A DNA stretch of 64,000 nt from CAJQQY01 sp964564545 (GTDB taxonomy: Bacteria; Bacteroidota; Bacteroidia; Chitinophagales; Saprospiraceae). The number at the start of each line of letters is the position of its first letter. The first letter of the stretch is position 1. Positions 44,237 through 54,147 of this stretch are shown piece by piece. The stretch lies in contig CAZMBP010000092.1 of NCBI GenBank assembly GCA_964564545.1, positions 43,633-107,632 on the forward strand, given 5' to 3'. The position numbers and the translations under genes are program-made. The notes under the pieces were generated by a model, which worked only from the letters and a program-made list of their open reading frames with translations, was not told the origin of the DNA and did no database searches.

Positions 44237-46420
44237 ATGTTAAAAAGATTGTACGTACTGACTTTTATTTTTGTAAGTGTGAGCATTAGTTTAAATGCCC
44301 AACAAAATAATACGAAAATCTCTGTCGAAGATATTTGGGAAAAATATGAATTTGTCCCTAGATCAGTTCCAGGTTTTAATTTTCAAAACGATGGAAAACA
44401 CTATACTCGATTGGAAGAGAATAAAATCAAACAATATGATTTGACTACAGGACAATTTACTAAAGATATTTTTGATGCATCTAGTGTAACAGGAAATGCA
44501 GATTTCAATGGTAAAATGGATGACTACACTTTCAGCAAAGACGAAAGTAAGATTTTAATAAAAACCGAAACTGAAGCAATTTATAGAAGAAGTACTAGGG
44601 CTAACTTCTTCGTTTGGGATAAAAGTAACAATACTCTTACAACTGTTGAAAAAGAAGGAAAACAACGTTATACTTCTTTCTCTGATGATGCAACAAAAGT
44701 GGCTTTCGTTCGAGGAAATGATATGTATTACAAAGATTTAGCAAGTGGAAAAATCACACGAATTACCTCTGATGGAAAATCTAATTCAATTATCAATGGT
44801 GCTACTGATTGGGTTTATGAAGAGGAGTTTTCGATTGCCAAAGGGTTCGAATGGTCACCTGATGGAAACAAAATTGCCTTCTTAAGATTTGATGAATCAG
44901 AGGTGAAAGAATTTACCATGACTTTGTACAATCGAGATTTGTACCCAGAGTACGAGACTTTTAAATATCCAAAAGTTGGAGAAAAAAATGCCATCGTAAC
45001 TGTTCATGTTTTTGATGTAAAAACAGGGAAAATCACAAAAGTAGAAACAGGCAATGAACCTGACATATATTTTCCAAGAATCAAATGGACACTTGACGAC
45101 AACAAACTTTGCATCTTCAAAATGAACCGTCACCAAAATGAATTGGAGTTATTATTGGCTAATGCGACAACTGGACAAACTTCTGTGATGCTCAAGGAAA
45201 CTAATAAATATTACATTGACATCACCGATGATATGACTTTTTTGGAAGATGGAAAGTGCTTTATTTGGACGAGTGAAAAAGATGGTTACAATCATATTTA
45301 CATGTATGAGTTGAATGGAAAATTAAAGCGGCAATTAACGAAAGGAAACTTTGACGTTACTAATTTTTATGGTGTGGACGAAAAAAGAAAAACAATTTAT
45401 TACCAAGCTGCTGAAGATTCACCATTAGAAAGACATGTTTATTCTTTAAGTTTTAAAGGTAAGAAAAAGAAAAAAATCACTCCTGCAAAAGGAACTAACC
45501 GAACACAATGGAGCAGTAATTTTGATTATTATGTAAATACTTATTCTACTCTAAATTCACCTGCATCTTATACCGTTTATGAAAATTCTGGCAAAGAAGT
45601 TCGAGTAATTGAAGACAATGCTGCCATGAAAACTACTCAGCAAAATTACGGTTGGAAAAACTTCGAATTTTTCAATGTACCAATTGAAGGTGGTGAGAAA
45701 CTAAATGGCTGGATGCTGAAACCTTCCGATTTTGATCCAAATAAAAAGTACCCAGTTTTCATGTATGTATATGGAGGACCTGGAAGTCAAACAGTAAATG
45801 ACTCTTGGGGAGGTTTCAATAATTGGTGGTACCAAATGTTAGCTCAAAATGGTTACATCGTTGTGAGTGTAGATAATCGAGGAACAGGTGCACGAGGTCA
45901 AGAATTTAAAAAAATGACTTATTTGCAATTGGGAAAATATGAAACGATGGATCAAATTTCGGCTGCGAAATATCTTGGAAGTCAATCCTATGTTGATGCT
46001 GATCGAATTGGTATTTTTGGTTGGAGTTATGGAGGTTACATGTCATCACTATGTCTTTTCAAAGGAGCGGACGTTTTCAAATCTGCGATTGCTGTTGCAC
46101 CTGTGACAAATTGGAAATGGTACGATACAATTTATACAGAACGATATATGCGTACCGAAAAGGAAAATGAAAGTGGCTACAAAGACAATTCTCCAGTTAA
46201 CTTTACGGACTTGATGAAAGGAAAATATTTGTTAGTCCATGGTGTGGCTGATGATAATGTACATTTCCAAAATACTGCTGAAATGGTTAATGCTTTGATT
46301 CGTTCCAACAAGCAATTTGACACCTATTTTTATCCAAATAGAAATCATGGAATTTATGGAGGTACAACTCGTTTACACCTTTATAATAAAATGACGGATT
46401 TCGTTTATGAAAATTTGTAA
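44237..46420 (+). CDS. Dipeptidyl-peptidase IV-like serine peptidase (S9B)
   Basis: 727 residues with a signal peptide ending SLNAQ (about 22). An N-terminal eight-bladed propeller (residues about 35-480; includes DWVYEEEFSIAKGFEWSPDG, the Glu-Glu motif that binds the substrate amino terminus) precedes the alpha/beta hydrolase domain. The nucleophile is Ser597 in GWSYGG, the Asp lies in HGVADDNVH (about 672) and the His in NRNHGIYGG (about 705). It removes X-Pro/X-Ala dipeptides from the N-terminus of peptides in the periplasm. Length is normal for the family. Confidence 0.95.
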   Translation: MLKRLYVLTFIFVSVSISLNAQQNNTKISVEDIWEKYEFVPRSVPGFNFQNDGKHYTRLEENKIKQYDLTTGQFTKDIFDASSVTGNADFNGKMDDYTFSKDESKILIKTETEAIYRRSTRANFFVWDKSNNTLTTVEKEGKQRYTSFSDDATKVAFVRGNDMYYKDLASGKITRITSDGKSNSIINGATDWVYEEEFSIAKGFEWSPDGNKIAFLRFDESEVKEFTMTLYNRDLYPEYETFKYPKVGEKNAIVTVHVFDVKTGKITKVETGNEPDIYFPRIKWTLDDNKLCIFKMNRHQNELELLLANATTGQTSVMLKETNKYYIDITDDMTFLEDGKCFIWTSEKDGYNHIYMYELNGKLKRQLTKGNFDVTNFYGVDEKRKTIYYQAAEDSPLERHVYSLSFKGKKKKKITPAKGTNRTQWSSNFDYYVNTYSTLNSPASYTVYENSGKEVRVIEDNAAMKTTQQNYGWKNFEFFNVPIEGGEKLNGWMLKPSDFDPNKKYPVFMYVYGGPGSQTVNDSWGGFNNWWYQMLAQNGYIVVSVDNRGTGARGQEFKKMTYLQLGKYETMDQISAAKYLGSQSYVDADRIGIFGWSYGGYMSSLCLFKGADVFKSAIAVAPVTNWKWYDTIYTERYMRTEKENESGYKDNSPVNFTDLMKGKYLLVHGVADDNVHFQNTAEMVNALIRSNKQFDTYFYPNRNHGIYGGTTRLHLYNKMTDFVYENL

Positions 46421-46439
46421 TTTTGATCAAAAATTAAAA

Positions 46440-46940
46440 ATGTCAAAAAAACATAACAATATACACACGTCAGGATGGTTTTATACCATCTTGACGTTTT
46501 TTTTATTCAGCTTTATTCTTTTTTCTTGCAAACAAACTCCTCCCCCACCGAAAGATCTTTCTAAGTTAGATTGGATACTCGGCAATTGGAAAATAGATGA
46601 AGGAAACAATTTCGAAACCTGGACTAAAATCAACGATCAATATTATTTTGGAAGGAACTTTCGTGTTTATAATCCAGGCGATACTGCTGTGCAAGAGACA
46701 ATTGATCTAGTCATCAGAGATAATGAAATACTTTATATTCCAACAGTCAAATCATCAAAAGGGAATCGTCAAGTCCCTTTTAAATTGACCTCTGATTCTG
46801 ATAAATATTTCATTTTTGAAAATGCAGAAAATGATTTTCCAAAAAAAATAACCTATTCGAAATTGGATAATAATACTGCTCGAGCTAGAATTGAAGCAGG
46901 AAAAAGGAAAGTGGATTTTCAGTTTGTGAGAATTAAATAG
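46440..46940 (+). CDS. Lipoprotein of the DUF6265-like type
   Basis: I chose the ATG at 46440 (MSKKHNNIHTSGWF), giving 166 residues and a lipobox FILFS-C. An in-frame ATG at 46407 would overlap the DPP4 gene and add 11 polar residues. After the Pro-rich start (KQTPPPPKDLS) the domain LDWILGNWKIDEGNNFETW, then WTKINDQYYFGRNF and FIFENAENDFPKKITYSKL, matches small lipocalin-like DUF6265 proteins. Function unknown. It sits 19 bp after the peptidase stop. Confidence 0.75.
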   Translation: MSKKHNNIHTSGWFYTILTFFLFSFILFSCKQTPPPPKDLSKLDWILGNWKIDEGNNFETWTKINDQYYFGRNFRVYNPGDTAVQETIDLVIRDNEILYIPTVKSSKGNRQVPFKLTSDSDKYFIFENAENDFPKKITYSKLDNNTARARIEAGKRKVDFQFVRIK

Positions 46941-47313
46941 TGGTTAAACATCGTTGTATTAAGGCTTTTTTAACAAAAAACAAGGTGACTTTCTTCAATT
47001 TTCACGTTAAATATAACATCGATGGTTATGTGATTATATAAATTGTTAGGATGCTTTTTAACATACTTTAAGAATCGAAAAAAACGTTAACATAACTATG
47101 TATTTTAATAGCAAAATCAATATTTAAGAATTTAAACTACTAAAAATCAATATTTAATACATTTTAATAATGTAAATTTGATTTCAAAAACTGTCATTTT
47201 TCGCTCTATTTTTTCTAAAAACTTGACAGGCTATTTGATAAAAGGTAGTTTTACCTTATAAAATAATTAGTTTCTGGCATAAAGTTGGAAACTTAGAATT
47301 AAAAAAGTAGATC
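46941..47313. other. 373-bp intergenic region
   Basis: Very AT-rich. It contains a small hairpin AAGGTA-GTTT-TACCTT near 47244-47260. I see no ORF or RNA gene. It must hold the promoter of the DUF4783-like gene. Confidence 0.4.
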
Positions 47314-47682
47314 ATGAAAAATCTAATGTTATTATTACTAATCATTCCTTGTTTGGCTGCGACTAGCCAAAACATGGATAGTATTTCAAAGGCTTTGAGT
47401 AGAGGGGATGTAGAATCTCTTTCTACTTATTTCGATGATAGTGTAGAAATTGATGATGACTTTTATGATAAAGATGAAGCAAAAGCTGTGGTGAAAAAAT
47501 TCTTTTCAAAGAATCCACCAAAGTCTTTTAGCCTCATTCACCAAGGTACTTCTAAAGGCGAAAATTCTAAATATTTTATTGGAAACTTAAATGCAGGAAG
47601 AAGTACTTATAGAGTTTACGTTTATATGAAATTATCTGGAAGTCAACCACTCATTCAAGAACTTCGATTTGATAAAGAATAG
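47314..47682 (+). CDS. DUF4783-like exported protein
   Basis: 122 residues, signal peptide ending AATSQ (about 19). The mature part has the NTF2/SnoaL-like shape of DUF4783: ISKALSRGDVESLSTYFDDS, DKDEAKAVVKKFFSKNPP and a strand FIGNLNAGRSTYRVYVYMKL. Small periplasmic protein of unknown role, found singly in many Bacteroidota. Confidence 0.8.
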   Translation: MKNLMLLLLIIPCLAATSQNMDSISKALSRGDVESLSTYFDDSVEIDDDFYDKDEAKAVVKKFFSKNPPKSFSLIHQGTSKGENSKYFIGNLNAGRSTYRVYVYMKLSGSQPLIQELRFDKE

Positions 47683-47722
47683 ATTTATTACGATTAACTG
47701 AGTACGGTTAATTTAAAAAATA

Positions 47723-47758
47723 AAAAAGGAGCATTCATTAATTTGGATGCTCCTTTTT
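47723..47758. terminator. Bidirectional terminator
   Basis: AAAAAGGAGCAT (47723-47734) / ATGCTCCTTTTT (47747-47758), perfect 12-bp stem between convergent genes. Confidence 0.85.
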
Positions 47759-47780
47759 CATTTACATTTAATCTTAACCG

Positions 47781-49202
47781 TTAATTGACTGCTAATTTTA
47801 TTGCACGTTGAGTTTCTCCTTGACGGATTTGAATCATATAAATTCCAAACGGCAAGTTAGATGTATTCATTACATATTGACTTCCTTCGAAAGTAGTAGT
47901 TTGCAATTGCTTACCACTCATTGTAGAGAGTCTAATATCGTAAGTTTTTCCTTGAGAATTATTGAAATTGATATAAGTAAAATCCGCTGCAGGATTTGGG
48001 AAAACCGTTACGTCCTCAAATAAATGTGGATCTTGAACAGCAGTTCCTCCTTCTTCGATAAATGGATTAGACCATTTTTCATTAGTCAAATAATTATCAT
48101 CAGTCAATGTTTTCATGAAGTTAACTAAGTTAATTTTTTCTTCATCAGAAAATTGTAATCCAGTAGGATCACTCATCCAATTAAAGAATGAATTCGGATG
48201 CGGCTGTAATCCTTCGCTGTAAAAATCAACTACTTCTTCCAAAGTTTCGAATCGCCCATCATGCATATAAGGACCAGTTACTTCGATATTTCTCAAAGTT
48301 GGCGTTTTGAAAACACCATCAAAGAAAGGATCATTTGTCCAGCCACCCATTCCTGGATCGGCAGCTACAGAGTCTAATCCATTGGTGAAATTTTGTCCAT
48401 TCAACATAGAATTAAAAACTGATGCACCAAAATGAGGAGAAGCATGACAAAAACCACATTGTGCTTCAAACAAATCCATTCCTTCACTTTCGCTTGCAGT
48501 AAAATCAGAAAATCCATTTTGTAAACCTTGATCAAACTTAGAATCAAATGATGCATATGATCTAACAAATTGAGATAATGCTTCTCCAATTCTTTCTTCA
48601 GTTATTGCTGGCGTTCCAAATGCTTCTGTAAACAAATCAGCATAATAATCTGTACCTTCCATGATTTGAATTAATTCAACAATATCTAATCCTAACTCAT
48701 CAGGATTAATAATCGGTTGAATGACCATTTCTTCCAAGACAGACTGACGACCATCCCAAAATAATTCATCGGAATTTTGCCAAGCAATATCATTAATATG
48801 CAAAGAATTACGTGTTGTTTTTGTTTCTTGAATTCCTTCACTAAATGCTACATCATCCGCAAAACTTAATTCTTGCTTATGACAACTTGCACAAGAAACA
48901 GTACCATCTAAAGATAATTTTTTATCATAAAATAAAACACGACCAAGCGTAGCTCCTTCATTAGATACTAATGAAAGGGTATTTCCACCTCCGCCTCCAC
49001 CCCAAGGTGATGGAGCATTTTTGATAAAATCAGGTAAATCTGCAATTTCATAGTCTAACATTACATCAGGTAAATCTAAAACCTGATCAGTCGTAGTAGA
49101 TGAATAATTGATGGCAGAGATCATTTTTTTGCCGAGAGGAGTCATACTTGTCAAACCTACAAGTAGAAAAACTGCAATAAAGGAAAGGTAAATTTTCTTC
49201 AT
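47781..49202 (-). CDS. T9SS-secreted diheme cytochrome c peroxidase (MauG/CcpA-like)
   Basis: 473 residues. N-terminal signal peptide, then a short Gly-rich loop (SPWGGGGGGN). The first heme motif is CASCH (104-108) in VSCASCHKQELSFADD; the second, CGFCH, is near 250. Conserved surroundings GRVLFYDKKLSLDG, TRNSLHIND and GPYMHDGRFETLEEVVDFY identify the CCP/MauG family, which reduces H2O2 or oxidises protein/metabolite substrates. The C-terminal 80 residues form a type A T9SS sorting domain (VFPNPAADFTYINF). This fusion implies a cell-surface or secreted peroxidase rather than a periplasmic one. Confidence 0.92.
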   Translation of the reverse strand: MKKIYLSFIAVFLLVGLTSMTPLGKKMISAINYSSTTTDQVLDLPDVMLDYEIADLPDFIKNAPSPWGGGGGGNTLSLVSNEGATLGRVLFYDKKLSLDGTVSCASCHKQELSFADDVAFSEGIQETKTTRNSLHINDIAWQNSDELFWDGRQSVLEEMVIQPIINPDELGLDIVELIQIMEGTDYYADLFTEAFGTPAITEERIGEALSQFVRSYASFDSKFDQGLQNGFSDFTASESEGMDLFEAQCGFCHASPHFGASVFNSMLNGQNFTNGLDSVAADPGMGGWTNDPFFDGVFKTPTLRNIEVTGPYMHDGRFETLEEVVDFYSEGLQPHPNSFFNWMSDPTGLQFSDEEKINLVNFMKTLTDDNYLTNEKWSNPFIEEGGTAVQDPHLFEDVTVFPNPAADFTYINFNNSQGKTYDIRLSTMSGKQLQTTTFEGSQYVMNTSNLPFGIYMIQIRQGETQRAIKLAVN

Positions 49203-49448
49203 GATGATAGTTTTAGTTAAGTACTTTTCAATTAAGTAAAATAAGATCTATTGTAATGTTCCAATAAAATGGAAAAAAGCTGCTTTTTGAAAAGGTAAAA
49301 GAAACAATCTCTTAAATCATAGCTTCGAAATCAGATGTTTCTAGGAGAGACGAACGGCGTGGAATAAAATTAACTTTATAATCTTTGATAAAAATAGCAA
49401 AATTCCATTTGTCATACAAATGTCAGGAAGGGCGTATTTTGCTTGTTA

Positions 49449-49892
49449 TTAAGCAAATTGCTCAAATAGATGTGGATTTTCTTTAATGAATGTATTGAAT
49501 TTTCGACGGCTAGCAACGAATGTAATTTTTTTTCCAAAAGTACCTGGTTTCTTTAATACCAAATGTATGGTTCGAAAAAGAACAAAATCACGCTCTTCAA
49601 TTTTTTCAATATTTGACCATGGATACTTAAAGTTTTTAAAATAATTGGTGACAAATACATGAGTCTGATCCATTTCAACTCGCTTAAGCTGAAGTACTGT
49701 AAAATAAAAAAACACTACTCCCAACAACAAAAAAACTGAAATTCCATATCGAAATGTTTGAATCGGCATACCTGCAAAAGTACCTGTATCTAAAAGCCAA
49801 ACTGCCAAAGTGAATCCAAAGAAAAACACAGTCCAAAAAACTGGTATAAAAAATTTTAAAAATATAGTAAGTGAAGTGGAAACTTGTTGCAT
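49449..49892 (-). CDS. Small membrane protein with PH-like tail
   Basis: 147 residues with two transmembrane helices (FLKFFIPVFWTVFFFGFTLA and YGISVFLLLGVVFFYFTV) and a soluble C-terminal beta region (VEMDQTHVFVTNYFKNFKYP, FRTIHLVLKKPG) that resembles bacterial PH-like domains. It lies 54 bp after tatC in the same orientation. Function unknown. Confidence 0.65.
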   Translation of the reverse strand: MQQVSTSLTIFLKFFIPVFWTVFFFGFTLAVWLLDTGTFAGMPIQTFRYGISVFLLLGVVFFYFTVLQLKRVEMDQTHVFVTNYFKNFKYPWSNIEKIEERDFVLFRTIHLVLKKPGTFGKKITFVASRRKFNTFIKENPHLFEQFA

Positions 49893-49946
49893 TGATTTAT
49901 TTTGAATGATTGAATTTTAAATTTTGAATAATTTAAAATTAATAGT

Positions 49947-50795
49947 TTACGATTTTTTCCTTAGCGCTTTTTCCTCCGCTGCTTCTTTGGCTGCTGCATT
50001 TTTGATAACTCTTCGAGAAATTATAATACTTACTTCATACAACCCAAACAATGGAATTCCTATCAAAAATTGAGTTACAACATCCGGAGGAGTCACGATT
50101 GCTGCCATCAATAAAATTACCACAATTGCATGTCGCCGATAACTTTTCAAAAACTCTGGAGTTACTAATCCTATTTTTGATAAAAAGTAAACAGCTACTG
50201 GCATTTGAAAAACAATCCCAGTTGGCAAGGTAAAAGTGATAATCGAGGAAACGTAATCTGAAAGGTTTGGCTCGAATTCTACTCCTTGTATAAATTCATA
50301 ATTCGCCAGAAAAGTAAGCGCAAAAGGAGATATAACAAAGTAACCAAACGATACCCCTGATAAAAATAAAACAGAACATGAAAAGACAATTCCCCTTGCT
50401 GCTTTTAATTCATTCTGATGGAGAGCAGGTTTTATAAATCGCCATATTTCCCAAAATAAATACGGAAATGCGAGAATTAATCCAAAAATAACAGACACCC
50501 TAATATGTGTCAAAAAGGCTTCGGTTGGAGTTTTTATGTCTAAAGTAAAGTCCGGAGGAAAAAAACAAGTCACCTCTGATAAATTACAAAACATTTGATA
50601 AGTGGGGAAATCTTTATAGCGTGGCCAATTCAATACAAATCCAGTAAAATCTTTGGCAATGAATAAAATTATAGCAAACGCTAATAACGCTACCACCGAT
50701 CGAACCAAATGCCATCGCAAAGCCTCTAAATGATCCAGAAAGGACATTTCAGACTCATCTTTCATATTGTCTACATCGACTTGATCTAGTGCCAT
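49947..50795 (-). CDS. tatC: Sec-independent translocase subunit TatC
   Basis: 282 residues with six membrane segments. It has the family signatures MSFLDHLEALRWHLVRS at the N-terminus and PYLFWEIWRFIKPALHQNE in the first cytoplasmic loop, then SFGYFVISPFALTFL and MAAIVTPPDVVTQFLIGIP. TatC recognises twin-arginine signals on folded cargo. The DUF1501 protein at 40940-42274 carries such a signal. TatA is not in the window. Confidence 0.95.
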   Translation of the reverse strand: MALDQVDVDNMKDESEMSFLDHLEALRWHLVRSVVALLAFAIILFIAKDFTGFVLNWPRYKDFPTYQMFCNLSEVTCFFPPDFTLDIKTPTEAFLTHIRVSVIFGLILAFPYLFWEIWRFIKPALHQNELKAARGIVFSCSVLFLSGVSFGYFVISPFALTFLANYEFIQGVEFEPNLSDYVSSIITFTLPTGIVFQMPVAVYFLSKIGLVTPEFLKSYRRHAIVVILLMAAIVTPPDVVTQFLIGIPLFGLYEVSIIISRRVIKNAAAKEAAEEKALRKKS

Positions 50796-50924
50796 TTATT
50801 TGTAATTTTTCCCAAAAATAGGAATTTTTAATGATGTGCAAAAAATGAATGAGAAGGATGTTTAAGACTTAGATATTTTCTAAATAAAAAGAGGTTCTGT
50901 ACGCAGTTGGAAACTGATTACTGC

Positions 50925-51578
50925 TTAGTGTTTACTGCCTACTACTTTTTTCTTATAATCCAAAATATTCAAATGCTCCTCACAAAAATCATAATCTAAC
51001 TCCACATTTGAAGCGATGACTATGGAGCGATTTTGTCCATACTCTTTGATTAAATCTCGATACCAATTCATTCCTTGAGTATCCAAATTTGTTGTCGGTT
51101 CATCCAAAAGTAGCAAAGGTGAATCTGAACAAATTGCTAAAACCAATTTTAATCTCTGCTTCATTCCTGAGGAAAAAAACCGAATTGGTTTATCTTTAGA
51201 TTTTTCGAAATTTAAAATTTCAATTAAATCTGTAGGCGATAATTGATTAGCAAAAGTTTTAAATTTTTGATGAAACTTGATCGCTTCGGTTAGTGTAAAT
51301 TCTTCGATCAAATCAATATAAGGTGCTGCATAACTTATTTTTCGGTATACCTCGTCAATAGGCTGTTTTTCACCTTCCAATAAAAAATCCACTTTGCCTT
51401 TCGATGGTGTCAGATGACCTGACAACACTTTCAGCAGAGTGGATTTACCTGAGCCATTTGGCCCTAGAATTGCATATTTTTTACCCGCTTCAAAAGTGAA
51501 ATTAACTCCTCGAAAAATCCACTCGTAGCGATATCTTTTTCCAATATTACGAAAGGAGACTTTCATTCCTATTGCCAT
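50925..51578 (-). CDS. ABC transporter ATPase, single-domain
   Basis: 217 residues: Walker A GPNGSGKSTLLKVLSG, signature region FSSGMKQRLKLVLA, Walker B LLLLDEPTTNLD. No classical switch His is obvious (IVIASNVELDYDF). No permease gene is adjacent, so partner and substrate are unknown. Its start overlaps the end of lpxA by 32 bp (or 20 bp if MKVSFRN at 51566 is used), so the two are translationally coupled. The gene end lies in a degraded copy of the CAGTAAGCAGTT repeat. Confidence 0.85.
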   Translation of the reverse strand: MAIGMKVSFRNIGKRYRYEWIFRGVNFTFEAGKKYAILGPNGSGKSTLLKVLSGHLTPSKGKVDFLLEGEKQPIDEVYRKISYAAPYIDLIEEFTLTEAIKFHQKFKTFANQLSPTDLIEILNFEKSKDKPIRFFSSGMKQRLKLVLAICSDSPLLLLDEPTTNLDTQGMNWYRDLIKEYGQNRSIVIASNVELDYDFCEEHLNILDYKKKVVGSKH

Positions 51579-52389
51579 TAACTTTTAGTCGTGTACTAAC
51601 TTTTCCACCATTTATATGTCTATATCCTCTGATGATTCCTCGGCTCGCATCTTTAATAAAACCTAGAATATTTTCTCTCTCAGGTGTTTCAGACAAAGTA
51701 GATTGAATCACTTCTAATGCTTGCGAAGTGTTGTGGCCTTTTTGAAAAAGTAATCTGTAAATGTCTTGAATATTATTAATTTGATCATCAGAAAAACCTT
51801 TTCGACGCAAACCAATTGAATTAACTCCTGCATAAGAAAGTGGCTCTCTTGCAGCTTTGATATAAGGTGGAATATCTTTTCGAACCAATGATCCGCCTCC
51901 GACCATTACATTGTCTCCTATTCTTACAAATTGATGAACTGCAGTCAATCCACCAAGCGTCGTTCTTGGCCCAATTTCAATATGTCCAGCAAGAGTCACA
52001 TTATTTGCCAAAACGCATCTCTCATTAATAATACAATCATGAGCAATATGACAATAAGCCATAATCAAGCAATTATCTTTGATGACTGTTTTCCAGTTGG
52101 CAGTCGTTCCGATATTAATCGTACAATACTCTCGGATAGTAACATTATTTCCAATTTCTAGGAAAGTCCGTTCACCTTTATATTTTAGATCTTGTGGAAT
52201 AGAACCAACGATTGCTCCAGGAAAAACTTTACAATTTTCTCCCATTCGAGTACCGTTCATAATAACTGCATTTGGAAAAATCTCAGTATTATCCCCAATC
52301 ACTACATCTTTTTCAATCGTAACAAAGGCTCCGATTTTAACATTTTTTCCGATTTTTGCTTCTGGATGAATATTTCTTATTGGATTCAT
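51547..52389 (-). CDS. lpxA: UDP-N-acetylglucosamine acyltransferase
   Basis: 280 residues of left-handed beta-helix hexapeptide repeats (IGKNVKIGAFVTIEKDVVIG) with the catalytic His in AYCHIAHDC and the C-terminal helical domain (GLRRKGFSDDQINNIQDIYR). It adds the 3-O-hydroxyacyl chain to UDP-GlcNAc, the first step of lipid A synthesis in the cytoplasm. It lies downstream of lpxC/fabZ on the same strand (147 bp). Confidence 0.94.
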   Translation of the reverse strand: MNPIRNIHPEAKIGKNVKIGAFVTIEKDVVIGDNTEIFPNAVIMNGTRMGENCKVFPGAIVGSIPQDLKYKGERTFLEIGNNVTIREYCTINIGTTANWKTVIKDNCLIMAYCHIAHDCIINERCVLANNVTLAGHIEIGPRTTLGGLTAVHQFVRIGDNVMVGGGSLVRKDIPPYIKAAREPLSYAGVNSIGLRRKGFSDDQINNIQDIYRLLFQKGHNTSQALEVIQSTLSETPERENILGFIKDASRGIIRGYRHINGGKVSTRLKVNGNRNESLLS

Positions 52390-52536
52390 GATTGATCTTC
52401 TTTCAATATTTTTTTCAAAAAAATGAGTTTAAAAATTAACGTAGCCATTTTTTCAATAAAAATATTACTGGGTTTATGTAAAATAAAAGTGAGTAAAAAT
52501 TTTACGCGTAATTACTCGACTTATTAGTATCTGTAT

Positions 52537-53925
52537 CTAATTCCTTTTTACTATTTGTGCTGTTAACTCTCCTTCTGACACGATCTTATTTCCGACGTAA
52601 GCTGTTCCCTGCATATGACAAATTCCTCTTCTAATTGGAGACAATAATTCCATTTTAAAAATCACCGTATCTCCAGGAACTACTTTTTGTCTCAATTTCA
52701 CTTTGTCCATTTTCAAAAAATAAGTATCCCAATTTTCAGGATCTGGTACAGTTGACAAAGCTAAAATCCCACCTGTTTGTGCCATTGCCTCAATTTGTAA
52801 AACTCCTGGCATAACTGGATTCCCTGGAAAATGTCCTTGAAAAAATTCTTCATTAAAAGTGACATTTTTCACTCCGACTACATGCTTTTCTTCGAGTTCA
52901 ATTATTTTGTCTATTAATAAAAACGGATAACGATGGGGTAAACGTTTGGCAATTTCTACCACATCGTAAATTGGAGCCTCGTTAGGATTGTATTTCGGTT
53001 TGTTTTTTAGCTTTTTTTGCTCTACTAATTTTTGTTTCAACAATTTTGCAAATTCAATATTTGCAGCATGTCCTGGTTTAGTTGCAACAACCCTACCTTT
53101 AATTGGTTTTCCCACCAAAGCCAAATCTCCCATCACATCTAACAATTTATGTCGAGCTGCTTCATTCTTAAATTTTAAATCAATCGTATTTAAAATTCCC
53201 TCTTTATCTACATCTACACTTGGCTTTCCTAATTTCTTCGCTAATGCATCCAATTCCTTCTTTTTCATCACTCTATCCACAATAACGATTGCATTGTCCA
53301 AATCGCCCCCTTTAATTAAATTTTGTTCCAACAATTGTTCTAATTCATGTAAAAAAACAAATGTTCGACAAGGTGCAATTTCTGTTTGATAGTCTTCAAT
53401 TGACTTCAAAGAAGCATATTGATGACCTAAAACAGGCGAATTAAAATCAATCATTGTTGTTACCTGAAAATCTTCGCTAGGAAAAATCATTAATTCAGCT
53501 CCCGACTCTTCATCTTTAAATGAAATAGATTCTTCGATTTCAAAATAATCTCGATCTTCTTCTTGTTCCTCAATTCCTGCTTCACTCAATTTTTCCACAA
53601 ATTCTCTTGCACTTCCATCCATAATTGGAGCTTCTGGCCCATCAATATCAATCATCACGTTATCGATTTGCATTCCAAGTAATGCTGATAATGCATGCTC
53701 TACAGTCGTTACCGATGCATCGCCTGCAGAAATTGTCGTGCTTCGATTAGTAGAACTTACTCGATTAACATCCGCTACAATAATTGGCTGGTTTTCAAGA
53801 TCCACTCGTTTGAATTTGTAACCATGATTAACAGCTGCTGGGTGAAAAGTCATGGTAACTTCTTTACCAGTATGCAATCCAATTCCTTTTACTTTTACGG
53901 CTTTCTTAATAGTAGTTTGCTTCAT
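52537..53925 (-). CDS. lpxC/fabZ: Bifunctional UDP-acyl-GlcNAc deacetylase / hydroxyacyl-ACP dehydratase
   Basis: 462 residues, a fusion typical of Bacteroidota. Residues 1-305 are LpxC: GIGLHTGKEVTMTFHPA, the zinc His in TTVEHALSALLG, and EAARHKLLDVMGDLAL with HKxxD. Residues about 320-462 are FabZ: LPHRYPFLLIDKI, catalytic GHFPGNPVMPGVLQIEAMAQ (His and Glu). It deacetylates UDP-3-O-acyl-GlcNAc, the committed lipid A step, and dehydrates beta-hydroxyacyl-ACP, tying the shared hydroxyacyl-ACP pool to both pathways. Confidence 0.96.
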   Translation of the reverse strand: MKQTTIKKAVKVKGIGLHTGKEVTMTFHPAAVNHGYKFKRVDLENQPIIVADVNRVSSTNRSTTISAGDASVTTVEHALSALLGMQIDNVMIDIDGPEAPIMDGSAREFVEKLSEAGIEEQEEDRDYFEIEESISFKDEESGAELMIFPSEDFQVTTMIDFNSPVLGHQYASLKSIEDYQTEIAPCRTFVFLHELEQLLEQNLIKGGDLDNAIVIVDRVMKKKELDALAKKLGKPSVDVDKEGILNTIDLKFKNEAARHKLLDVMGDLALVGKPIKGRVVATKPGHAANIEFAKLLKQKLVEQKKLKNKPKYNPNEAPIYDVVEIAKRLPHRYPFLLIDKIIELEEKHVVGVKNVTFNEEFFQGHFPGNPVMPGVLQIEAMAQTGGILALSTVPDPENWDTYFLKMDKVKLRQKVVPGDTVIFKMELLSPIRRGICHMQGTAYVGNKIVSEGELTAQIVKRN

Positions 53926-53965
53926 TTTTACTCTTTGAGATTTCGATTATTTTTGAAAATTCCCA

Positions 53966-53973
53966 CAAAGATA
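53966..53973 (-). promoter_or_regulatory. TAnnTTTG -7 box of lpxC/fabZ
   Basis: TATCTTTG on minus (53973-53966) lies 40 bp before the lpxC start, so the gene may be transcribed independently of lpxD. No -33 TTG at a good distance. Confidence 0.5.
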
Positions 53974-54147
53974 AGTCTTTGTTAAGAAAAAATGAGTTTT
54001 TTATGAACTTGAGTAGTTATGCTCATAAATATTAGTTTAGGAAATTGAATTAACCATTTTCTTCACCTCCATACATTAATCTTTTGCAAACTAAAACATA
54101 TATTTATTTACTAAACTGACAAAAATTACTACTTAGACTGATTTAAA

